Positions 25,350 to 31,943 of a stretch of DNA of 31,943 bases are shown here, one piece after another. The position numbers and the translations under genes are program-made. Below the pieces are notes generated by a model. That model searched no databases, was not told where the DNA came from, and saw only the letters and a list, made by a program, of their open reading frames with translations. How positions within the stretch are numbered: the first letter of the stretch is position 1; the number at the start of each line of letters is the position of its first letter. The DNA comes from Clostridia bacterium (GTDB taxonomy: Bacteria > Bacillota > Clostridia > Lachnospirales > Lachnospiraceae), in contig BNZI01000009.1 of the NCBI GenBank assembly GCA_026000945.1, forward strand, positions 1 through 31,943. The letters are read 5' to 3'.

Positions 25350-28003
25350 AAAACTATACGGTAAATGAACTCAGAAAAATGTTTTTAGATTATTTTGATC
25401 AAAAAGATCATTTTATTCAAAAAAGTGCTTCATTAATTCCACAAAATGACCATAGTTTACTTTTGATTAATTCAGGCATGGCACCGCTTAAGCCGTATTT
25501 TACTGGTCAGGAAATTCCTCCGAAAAAACGTATGGCAACTTGTCAAAAATGTATCCGTACAGGAGATATTGAAAATGTAGGAAAAACAGCTAGACATGGA
25601 ACATTTTTTGAAATGTTGGGTAATTTTTCTTTTGGAGATTATTTTAAAAAAGAAGCTATAGAGTGGTCATGGGATTTTTTGACTCGTGTTGTAGGATTGG
25701 ATGCAGAACGTTTGTATCCTTCGGTTTATCAAGATGATGAGGAGGCTTTTCTCCTTTGGAATCAGGAAATGAAGATTCCTAAGGAGAAAATTTTCCGTTT
25801 TGGTAAAGAAGATAATTTTTGGGAACATGGAGCAGGACCTTGCGGACCCTGTTCTGAAATTTATTATGACAGAGGCGAAGAATACGGCTGCGGCAAGGAA
25901 ACTTGTACAGTAGGCTGTGACTGTGACCGTTATATGGAAATTTGGAATAATGTTTTTACTCAATTTCAAAGTGACGGTCAAAACCATTACACCGAATTGA
26001 CACAAAAAAATATTGATACGGGTATGGGTTTGGAGCGTTTGGCGGTAGTTGTGCAAAATGCGGCTTCTTTTTTTGAAATAGATACTTTAAAGAGTTTGCT
26101 GGAGTATACGGCAAATTTGGCAAAAGTCACTTATGGTGAAGAAGAAAAAACAGATATTTCTTTACGTGTGATTACCGATCATATCCGTTCTGTTACGTTT
26201 ATGATTGGGGACGGAATTTTACCCTCTAATGAGGGTAGGGGCTATGTTCTTAGGCGTTTACTTCGAAGGGCTTTGTGTCACGGGCATTTGCTTTCGATTC
26301 AAGGAAAGTGGATTGCTGCTCTAAGTGAATTAGCCATTGAGCAATCGAAAGATGCTTATGTAGAATTACTAGAAAAAAGAGAAATGATTTTGACCGTGAT
26401 TCAAGAAGAAGAACAAAGGTTTGATAAAACTTTGGAGCAAGGCTTGCTTTTACTGGAAAATTTGCAAAAACAGCTCAAAGAAAAAAAAGAAAATCAATTG
26501 TCTGGAAAGGATGCTTTCCGCTTATATGATACCTATGGTTTTCCTTTGGATTTAATGAAAGAGATTCTAGCAGAGCATGGTATTTCTGTAGAAGAAAAAA
26601 CTTTTTTAGAAGAAATGGAAAAGCAAAAAGATATGGCGAGAAGTTCCCGGAAAATCAGCAATTATATGGGAACTGATACCACAATTTATCACAGCATAGA
26701 CCCTAATCTTTCCACAGAATTTGTTGGCTATGAGCAAATGTTTGGCGAGGCAGAACTTTTAGTTATTGCCAAAGAAGACGAATTGGTACAAACATTGGCA
26801 GAGGGAGAAGAAGCAAGTATTTTCGTGAAATCTACACCTTTTTATGCAACAAAAGGAGGACAGCAAGGAGATAGCGGTTTTATCCGGAGCAAAACAGCAA
26901 ATTTTGAAGTGTGGGATACCATTGTAGTGGGCGAAAAAATTGCACATATCGGCAAATTGCTATCAGGTACGTTGCATCTGGGTGAGCTTGTTCAATTAGA
27001 AGTGAAAAAAAGTCAAAGACAAGCTACAGCGAAAAATCATAGTGCTACTCACTTATTGCATAAAGCTTTGCGTGAAGTTTTAGGTAAACATGTGGAACAA
27101 GCTGGTTCTTTTATTGATCAGCAAAAATTGCGTTTTGACTTTACGCATTATGCGCCTTTAACACAAGAAGAGCTGCAAAAAATAGAAAAACTGGTGAATC
27201 AGGCAATAGAAGAGGCTTTGCCGGTTTCTACACAGCTCATGTCGATAGAAGAAGCGAAAAAAAGCGGGGCAATGGCTCTTTTTAATGAAAAGTACGGTGA
27301 TACTGTCCGTGTGGTTTCTATGGGAAAAGAAGAGGGAGAATCAGAAGTTTTTTCCAAGGAATTGTGTGGAGGAACACATGTAGAAAACACGGCGAATATT
27401 CTAAAATTTAAAATTGTCAGTGAAAGCAGTGTAGCTGCAGGGGTTAGACGTATTGAAGCAATCACTGCGGAAAATATTTTTACTCATTTTGCTAAAATAG
27501 AAAATGATCTCTTACACTGTGCTATGCAGTTAAATAGTAAACCTCATTTGTTATCAGAAAAGATTGACAGTTTATTAAAAGAAGTGAAGAAACTGGAAAA
27601 GGAAAATAGTAGTTTAAAACAAAAATTAGCAGTGGATATGAGTAAAGATTTGCTCAAAACAGCAATTACCGTGAAGAATACTCCTTTTTTATGTGCAAAA
27701 GTAGAAAATATGGATAAAAATAATTTGCAAAAGTTAGGAGATGAATTAAAAGAAAAACTTCAAGACGGTGTGGTTTTATTGCTTGCTACTTTAGAAGATA
27801 AGGTACATTTGTTGGTGATGGCAACAGATCATGCAGTATCAGCAGGTGTACATGCCGGAAATTTAGTGAAAGAATTATCCGTTTATATTGGTGGAAAAGG
27901 TGGAGGACGCCCCCATATGGCGCAAGCAGGGGGGAACGACTTTCAAGGTATGGAAATTTTACAAGAAAAAGCAAGAATAGCCCTAGAAAAACAGTTACTC
28001 TAA
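25346..28003 (+). CDS. alaS: alanyl-tRNA synthetase
   Basis: 885 residues, full length. The class II catalytic core spans ~1-250 ([53 protein letters not shown]), including a Cys-rich insert [12 protein letters not shown]. The editing domain carries the zinc site HSATHLLH and CGGTH and removes Ser/Gly mischarged on tRNA-Ala. After a coiled linker (~720-770) comes the C-Ala/DHHA1 domain with [22 protein letters not shown] in the end of tyrS serves as the ribosome binding site, so the two genes are translationally coupled. The next 200 bp hold a decayed IS end and a large palindrome rather than a classical terminator. Confidence 0.97.
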   Translation: MKNYTVNELRKMFLDYFDQKDHFIQKSASLIPQNDHSLLLINSGMAPLKPYFTGQEIPPKKRMATCQKCIRTGDIENVGKTARHGTFFEMLGNFSFGDYFKKEAIEWSWDFLTRVVGLDAERLYPSVYQDDEEAFLLWNQEMKIPKEKIFRFGKEDNFWEHGAGPCGPCSEIYYDRGEEYGCGKETCTVGCDCDRYMEIWNNVFTQFQSDGQNHYTELTQKNIDTGMGLERLAVVVQNAASFFEIDTLKSLLEYTANLAKVTYGEEEKTDISLRVITDHIRSVTFMIGDGILPSNEGRGYVLRRLLRRALCHGHLLSIQGKWIAALSELAIEQSKDAYVELLEKREMILTVIQEEEQRFDKTLEQGLLLLENLQKQLKEKKENQLSGKDAFRLYDTYGFPLDLMKEILAEHGISVEEKTFLEEMEKQKDMARSSRKISNYMGTDTTIYHSIDPNLSTEFVGYEQMFGEAELLVIAKEDELVQTLAEGEEASIFVKSTPFYATKGGQQGDSGFIRSKTANFEVWDTIVVGEKIAHIGKLLSGTLHLGELVQLEVKKSQRQATAKNHSATHLLHKALREVLGKHVEQAGSFIDQQKLRFDFTHYAPLTQEELQKIEKLVNQAIEEALPVSTQLMSIEEAKKSGAMALFNEKYGDTVRVVSMGKEEGESEVFSKELCGGTHVENTANILKFKIVSESSVAAGVRRIEAITAENIFTHFAKIENDLLHCAMQLNSKPHLLSEKIDSLLKEVKKLEKENSSLKQKLAVDMSKDLLKTAITVKNTPFLCAKVENMDKNNLQKLGDELKEKLQDGVVLLLATLEDKVHLLVMATDHAVSAGVHAGNLVKELSVYIGGKGGGRPHMAQAGGNDFQGMEILQEKARIALEKQLL

Positions 28004-28039
28004 AGCTTTTGAATATCTTTTAACTTGTATTTCCAAGAG

Positions 28040-28192
28040 ATCCATCACGTCTAAGGTGATGGAATGAATTGCATAAAACCGTGGGACACACGGAATTAGC
28101 TTGGTAAATATCTTGTCGTTTGGCAGGAGTTCGGGGGAAATCCTGCTTCTAAGTGACCGAGCGCAGAGCAAGAAAGTGGGAGTGTGTCACGC
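28040..28192 (+). mobile_element. decayed IS200/IS605-type right end (omega-RNA-like)
   Basis: CCATCAC-7 nt-GTGATGG (about 28041-28061), then ccgtgggacacacgg and ttagcttgg (28078-28103), close to the segment that follows the tnpB stop at 14047 on the minus strand; then a GCAGGA/TCCTGC hairpin (28123-28146) and ..AGTGGGAGTGTGTCACG, the type of tail found at right ends of these elements. No transposase coding sequence remains. The family assignment rests on similarity to the other copy and on memory of such ends. Confidence 0.5.
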
Positions 28193-28210
28193 AGATGATA
28201 AGCTTTACTT

Positions 28211-28257
28211 TTAAGAGGATAAGAAACAGGTTTTACGCCTGTTTCTTATCCTCTTAA
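28211..28257. terminator. perfect 20-bp stem-loop after alaS
   Basis: TTAAGAGGATAAGAAACAGG (28211-28230) and its exact complement (28238-28257) enclose a 7-nt loop. There is no T-tract on either side, so it is an atypical terminator, or an RNA-processing or end-protecting structure for the tyrS-alaS transcript. Confidence 0.5.
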
Positions 28258-28340
28258 AATTGAATTGAAGGAGAAAGCAAAATTCTTTATTTTTCTCTAG
28301 AATACTGAATATTTACGGGCTTTAAAATTCAATTTAGCTA

Positions 28341-28368
28341 TTGACGTAGGGAATATTTATGATATAAT
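28341..28368 (+). promoter_or_regulatory. rpsU promoter
   Basis: TTGACG (28341-28346), a 16-nt spacer and TATAAT (28363-28368), about 108 nt before the rpsU start. Confidence 0.8.
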
Positions 28369-28475
28369 CATATTAGTGCGATCAAAAGGGTTGTATGTTA
28401 AGTCTTTTGATAAATACCTGAACAGTTGGATTATGCACAATATACAACAACTGGAGGGAGGTTAGGTGTGAGTTT

Positions 28476-28652
28476 ATGTCAAACGTAATCGTTAAAGATA
28501 ACGAAACTTTGGATAGTGCTTTGCGTAGATTTAAAAGAAACTGTGCTAAGGCAGGTATTCAACAGGAGATTCGTAAAAGGGAACACTATGAGAAACCTAG
28601 TGTTAGACGTAAGAAAAAATCAGAAGCTGCCAGAAAACGCAAATTTAATTAA
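28476..28652 (+). CDS. rpsU: 30S ribosomal protein bS21
   Basis: 58 residues, [20 protein letters not shown] then [20 protein letters not shown] and a basic tail ([17 protein letters not shown]), the standard length and sequence for bS21, which binds the 3' end region of 16S rRNA and aids initiation. The frame is shorter than usual ORF cut-offs. Initiation is unusual: the strong GGAGGGAGG ends ~15 nt upstream, and a second AGGTG (28464-28468) lies 7 nt from the ATG. A GTG at 28468 is out of frame. It is monocistronic, with its own promoter and a terminator 17 nt after the stop. Confidence 0.97.
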   Translation: MSNVIVKDNETLDSALRRFKRNCAKAGIQQEIRKREHYEKPSVRRKKKSEAARKRKFN

Positions 28653-28668
28653 TTTACTGAAATATTAT

Positions 28669-28696
28669 CCCGGTTAGGAAACTAATCGGGTTTTTT
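28669..28696 (+). terminator. rpsU intrinsic terminator
   Basis: CCCGGTTAG-GAAA-CTAATCGGG (28669-28690) followed by T6; 9-bp stem with one G-U pair. Confidence 0.92.
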
Positions 28697-28807
28697 CTTT
28701 TGCAGAATTTATCATAAACAAAACGATCTTCACGGTAGGCAAAAATAAATCAAATGTTCTTTTTTAGTATAATCATTTTTCTAGGATTCATCCTTGAAAA
28801 AAATTCC

Positions 28808-28841
28808 TCTCATCTAAAGATGCATATTGTATCTGATGAGA
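28808..28841. other. bulged inverted repeat in the rpsU-EIIC gap
   Basis: TCTCATC..AGAT - 9 nt - ATCT-GATGAGA makes an 11-bp stem with a 3-nt bulge. On the minus strand it is followed by GGAATTTTTTTC, so it could stop transcripts coming from the right, though no minus-strand gene is seen there. Confidence 0.4.
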
Positions 28842-28929
28842 AAAACATTTTTGGCATCTTTGTGCATTTTTCCAATTATGATTTCAAACTCTCTATGATG
28901 CATATTATAATATAAACAATAAATTTTTA

Positions 28930-28965
28930 AATATTCAGATAAAATTAGTGATAGTACTGAATATT
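28930..28965. promoter_or_regulatory. operator-like inverted repeat before the PTS gene
   Basis: AATATTCAG (28930-28938) and CTGAATATT (28957-28965) are exact 9-bp complements separated by 18 bp, ending 30 bp before the EIIC start. Upstream TATAAT-like sequence (near 28908) suggests the repeat lies in the leader or downstream promoter region. It may be a regulator site for the LysR protein or another factor, or an RNA hairpin. Confidence 0.45.
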
Positions 28966-28995
28966 GCATCCTCAATTGAGTAAGGAGAGAATCTG

Positions 28996-30288
28996 ATGAA
29001 TGATTGGATTAATGAAAAGCTTTTGCCTCCAGTATTAAAATTTGTGGATACTAAACCAATGCTAGCTTTACGTAATGGCATGTTATATGTGATGCCTTTT
29101 ACGATTGTAGGCTCTATTTTTTTACTTCTTTCTAATTTTCCTATTCAAGGAGTAGCAGATTGGGTCAATCGTTCAGGTTTGGCAGTCTATTTTAATCAAG
29201 CCTTTGGCGCATCTTTTGGTATTATGGCATTTATGGCTGTTATGGGTATTGCCTATTCTTACGTTAAAAGAGAAGGTTTTGAAGGATTGCCCGCAGCTAT
29301 GATTGCTTTAGTTTCGTTTATTTTAACCATAAGACCAGAAATTACGGATACAAAATCTGGTATTACGCTTGGAAACTTGATTAACAAAACTTGGACCGGT
29401 GGGCAAGGTATGATTTGTTCAATTTTAATCGGTCTATTTGTAGGCTGGGGTTATACGTGGTTTATGAAAAGGGATATTCGGATTAAATTACCGGAGCAAG
29501 TCCCTGAAAATGTAGCCAATTCTTTTACGGCCTTGATTCCAGCAGCCGTATTGATTACCATATCGACTTTAGTTTATGTTTTTTTTGATCTAGTACTAAA
29601 AACGACTTTAATTGAATGGATTTATCAAACGATTCAAGCACCTATGCAAGGAGTTAGTGATTCGATTGGTGGCGCATTGATGTTAGGTTTTTTTGTTCCT
29701 TTTTTATGGTTTTTTGGTGTACATGGTTCTACCATTGTAGGTAGTATCATGGGACCGATTTTAACAGCAAATTCCTTAGAAAATACCAAAATCTTAGAAT
29801 CTGGTACAGCGCTTACTGTAGCCAATGGAGGACATATTGTAACGCAGCAATTTCTGGATCAGTTTATGACAGTAACTGGAGCAGGTATGACTATTGGTGT
29901 AGTACTCTATATGTTTGTTTGGGCAAAATCTAAACAATATAAACAATTGGGGCGTCTTTCTTTTGCTTCTGCTCTTTTCAATATCAATGAGCCAATTATT
30001 TTTGCTGTGCCCATTGTAATGAATCCAATTATGATGCTCCCTTTTATTTTAACCCCTGTTGTGTCGGGAATCGTGACTTATGTTGCTCTGTATACAGGAA
30101 TCGTGCCTTTATTTACTGCGGTACAAGTTCCATGGACAACACCGCCAATTATCTCCGGTTTTTTGATTGGTGGAGTGCGGACAGCGATTTTGCAGGCAGT
30201 AGTTTTGATGTTGGGATTCTTTATTTATCTACCATTTATCCGGAAAATGGATAGCATTAACTTAAAAACAGAAAGTTCCAAGCCTTAG
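28996..30288 (+). CDS. PTS EIIC permease, cellobiose/lactose family
   Basis: 430 residues, about ten hydrophobic segments; AAGGAG lies 9 nt upstream. EIIC moves a sugar across the membrane while EIIB phosphorylates it. The N-terminus (LLPPVLKFVDTKPMLALRNGMLYVMPFTIVGSIFLLL) and the blocks FVPFLWFFGVHGSTIVGSIM and FNINEPIIFAVPIVMNPIMMLPFILTP, with the substrate-phosphorylation-related NEPI motif, are characteristic of the Lac/cellobiose-diacetylchitobiose (CelB-type) family. No EIIA, EIIB or glycosidase gene is adjacent, so it must borrow partners encoded elsewhere. A LysR regulator follows on the same strand. Likely substrate a beta-glucoside or chitooligosaccharide, not determinable here. Confidence 0.93.
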   Translation: MNDWINEKLLPPVLKFVDTKPMLALRNGMLYVMPFTIVGSIFLLLSNFPIQGVADWVNRSGLAVYFNQAFGASFGIMAFMAVMGIAYSYVKREGFEGLPAAMIALVSFILTIRPEITDTKSGITLGNLINKTWTGGQGMICSILIGLFVGWGYTWFMKRDIRIKLPEQVPENVANSFTALIPAAVLITISTLVYVFFDLVLKTTLIEWIYQTIQAPMQGVSDSIGGALMLGFFVPFLWFFGVHGSTIVGSIMGPILTANSLENTKILESGTALTVANGGHIVTQQFLDQFMTVTGAGMTIGVVLYMFVWAKSKQYKQLGRLSFASALFNINEPIIFAVPIVMNPIMMLPFILTPVVSGIVTYVALYTGIVPLFTAVQVPWTTPPIISGFLIGGVRTAILQAVVLMLGFFIYLPFIRKMDSINLKTESSKP

Positions 30289-30370
30289 GCTGTTCATCAA
30301 TGACTGGAAACGAGATAATGAAGATACCCATAAAAATTTAAATAAGTACTTAAAAAATTAAGGAAAAAGT

Positions 30371-31294
30371 ATGACGTTACGGCAATTAAAATATATGATT
30401 AAAGTGATTGAATGCGGCTCTATTACGGAGGCAGCTAGACAATTATTTATTTCGCAGCCGAGTCTGTCGGCGGCAATCAAGGAAATGGAAGCAGAATTTG
30501 GAATAGTACTTTTTCACCGTACGACAAAAGGTATTTCGATGACGGCGGATGGTCGGGAATTTCTATCTTATGCGAGGCAAATCATAGATCAAACTGAGTT
30601 GTTGGAACAAAGATATCTCAATAAAAAGTTGTCTAAACAACTGTGTTCAGTTTCGACTCAGCATTATGCTTTTGCTGTCAGTGCTTTTGTCAATTTGATT
30701 TCCACCTTAGCAGCAGATGAATATGAATTTACGCTTCGTGAAACCAGAACTTATGAAATCATCGAAGATGTGGCATTTTTTCGGAGTGAGGTTGGCATTG
30801 TTTATTTTAGTCATTTTAATGAAAAAGTATTAAATAAGCTATTGGCTGAAAATCATTTACTCTTTACTCCGTTATTTGATGCTGAACCGCATGTTTTTGT
30901 TAGTGCAGTGCATCCTCTGGCTGGAAAAGAAAAAATTTCTTTGTCAGAATTAGATGATTTTCCCTGTCTTTCTTTTGAGCAGGGAAGCTATAACTCTTTT
31001 TATTTTTCAGAGGAAATATTGAGTACTATGCCACATAAAAAATCAATTTATGTTAGTGATCGAGCGACACTTTTTAATTTACTCATTGGTTTAAACGGCT
31101 ATACCATTTCCAGTGGAATCTTAAATAGTGATTTAAATGGAGATAATATTATTGCGGTCAAGTTGGATACGGATGAAACAATGCGTATTGGTTGGATTTG
31201 TAATGAGAAAATGCCATTAAGTACAATGGCATTGCAATATATTCAGCAATTAAAAGAGTTGATTGCTCGTTATGGATATTCTATTTTGTCATGA
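30371..31294 (+). CDS. LysR-family transcriptional regulator
   Basis: 307 residues. The N-terminal winged helix-turn-helix is typical (MTLRQLKYMIKVIECGSITE; AARQLFISQPSLSAAIKEME; GIVLFHRTTKGISMTADGREFL), followed by a linker helix and the periplasmic-binding-like effector domain (~90-300; FTPLFDAEPHVFVSAVHPLA, CLSFEQGSYNSFYF). It lies 82 bp downstream of the EIIC gene on the same strand rather than divergent from its target, so autoregulation plus control of the PTS gene is possible but not shown. The TGA stop (31292-31294) is inside the first hairpin arm of palindromic repeat C, implying that the repeat reached or replaced the gene's end. Confidence 0.93.
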   Translation: MTLRQLKYMIKVIECGSITEAARQLFISQPSLSAAIKEMEAEFGIVLFHRTTKGISMTADGREFLSYARQIIDQTELLEQRYLNKKLSKQLCSVSTQHYAFAVSAFVNLISTLAADEYEFTLRETRTYEIIEDVAFFRSEVGIVYFSHFNEKVLNKLLAENHLLFTPLFDAEPHVFVSAVHPLAGKEKISLSELDDFPCLSFEQGSYNSFYFSEEILSTMPHKKSIYVSDRATLFNLLIGLNGYTISSGILNSDLNGDNIIAVKLDTDETMRIGWICNEKMPLSTMALQYIQQLKELIARYGYSILS

Positions 31295-31406
31295 TTGCGA
31301 AGTGAATCATGATCGCGCCAATTTGAGTGTGCTTTGCACATCATCTTCTTAATCAAATTGTGTGCATAAACGATAAAATAAACGTTTTTGGTTTATTTTA
31401 TCATGA
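31289..31406 (-). repeat. multi-hairpin palindromic repeat, copy C (inverted)
   Basis: Read on the minus strand this matches units A and B: GATAAAATAAAC/GTTTATTTTATC (31372-31402), tatgcacacaatttgatta, CAATTTGA/TCAAATTG around TGTGC-AAA-GCACA, then the TCATGATT/AATCATGA pair (31289-31296/31305-31312). Stem sequences differ from A and B but still pair. Confidence 0.8.
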
Positions 31407-31630
31407 AATCTGTAGTTTGTAAGTCTTATGTTTAGATCGGTCTATCCTAGTGCTCAATCACGAGAATTTAGAAAAATGATGATATAGTCTAGACAGTATT
31501 TTTAAAAATAATCTTTAAACGATGTCAAAAGAAGCAAGAGAGTATAGGAGTAGAACTATTTATTGCTTGCTTTTGTAATTTTTAGGCGATAAGCCCTAAA
31601 TAATAGATGGATTGAGTAAGACGAGAATAT
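31407..31630. other. gene-free stretch
   Basis: No ORF. It contains AAGCAAG/CTTGCTT (about 31532-31571) followed by T-rich DNA and a small TTTAGG/CCTAAA hairpin (31581-31600). These could belong to a small RNA ending at the terminator at 31631, but no known family was recognised. Confidence 0.3.
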
Positions 31631-31676
31631 AAAAAAGCTTTCCTAAGATGAGATAGATCAAGGGAGGGCTTTTTCT
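31631..31676 (+). terminator. intrinsic terminator-like hairpin
   Basis: AAAAAGCTTTCCT pairs with AGGGAGGGCTTTTT through about 11 bp including G-U pairs, with a 16-nt loop, ending in T5. No gene on the plus strand ends nearby (the LysR stop is 340 bp upstream). Confidence 0.55.
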
Positions 31677-31871
31677 GTTGATTAAAAATACTTTGCTTGA
31701 ACGAAAATAAAGATTTTCATTTATCAATAAAGAAAATTTCTCTATATATCTTCTCTTTTGTCAAGTGTAAAGAGGAGAAAGAAAAATAATATAGGGTATT
31801 ATTGAATAATTTAATAAAAATAATCTGGCTTTATTCTTTATCTTTTCTTCAAAAGTGAAAGTGAAATTTTA

Positions 31872-31901
31872 TTGGTTCTATTTGTCGTTTTATGATAAAA
31901 T
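31872..31901 (+). promoter_or_regulatory. possible promoter for a gene beyond the window
   Basis: TTGGTT (31872-31877), an 18-nt spacer and TAAAAT (31896-31901). 31677-31943 otherwise shows only AT-rich DNA with no gene. Confidence 0.3.
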
Positions 31902-31943
31902 AACTTTTAATAGAAAATTTATCTCAATTTACGTCCGGTTTTA

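Overview
The window reads as chromosomal DNA of a low-G+C anaerobic Bacillota, most likely a Lachnospiraceae-type Clostridium relative. The reasons are the A/T-rich codon use, strong Shine-Dalgarno sites, SpaA-type and cell-wall-binding-repeat surface proteins, a soluble [FeFe] hydrogenase, and the tightly overlapped guaB-polA-coaE-MBL cluster. The family placement is inference; no 16S or marker search could be run.

Layout: (1) 1-7.4 kb holds two surface proteins, a SpaA-repeat wall-anchored protein cut by the left window edge and a secreted protein with cell-wall-binding repeats plus an Ala-rich 14-residue-periodic coiled coil. A 1.1 kb gene-free stretch between them carries a TIR-bounded repeat element. 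(2) 7.4-12.3 kb is an accessory module: a MarR regulator with a twin-palindrome operator, an array of small structured RNAs, a Ro60-like (TROVE/DUF2828-type HEAT + vWA) gene, tandem palindromic repeats and an MFS exporter. (3) 12.4-13.7 kb is an [FeFe] hydrogenase on the minus strand, followed by the decayed 3' end of an IS200/IS605-type tnpB. (4) 14.6-20.2 kb is the guaB-polA-coaE-MBL operon. (5) 20.2-23.8 kb has a tyrosine recombinase with a small partner gene, a membrane protein/XRE pair and a SEC-C protein, with two more copies of the TIR element. (6) 24.1-28.7 kb is translation: tyrS-alaS and rpsU. (7) 29-31.3 kb is an orphan PTS EIIC and a LysR regulator, followed by a third, inverted copy of the palindromic repeat seen beside the Ro-like gene.

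The most interesting part is 8263-9145. At least seven units there share one design: a 6-9 bp terminal helix whose sequence differs from unit to unit but is always complementary, followed within 0-3 nt by the motif ACAGCA(A/T). One unit (8854-8946) contains a canonical tRNA T-arm followed by a canonical D-arm, i.e. a circularly permuted tRNA mimic whose acceptor end is closed by a GCAA tetraloop and whose anticodon stem opens into the terminal helix. This is the architecture expected of bacterial Y RNAs (YrlA type), the RNA partners of Ro proteins, and the Ro-like gene starts 26 nt after the last unit. I read this as a Ro ribonucleoprotein locus with a tandem Y-RNA array that expanded by duplication: a dead copy of the start of the ro gene lies inside the array.

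Two unrelated interspersed repeat families (TIR element at 3696, 21669, 23823; multi-hairpin element at 10676, 10787, 31289) indicate repeat-driven remodelling of intergenic regions.
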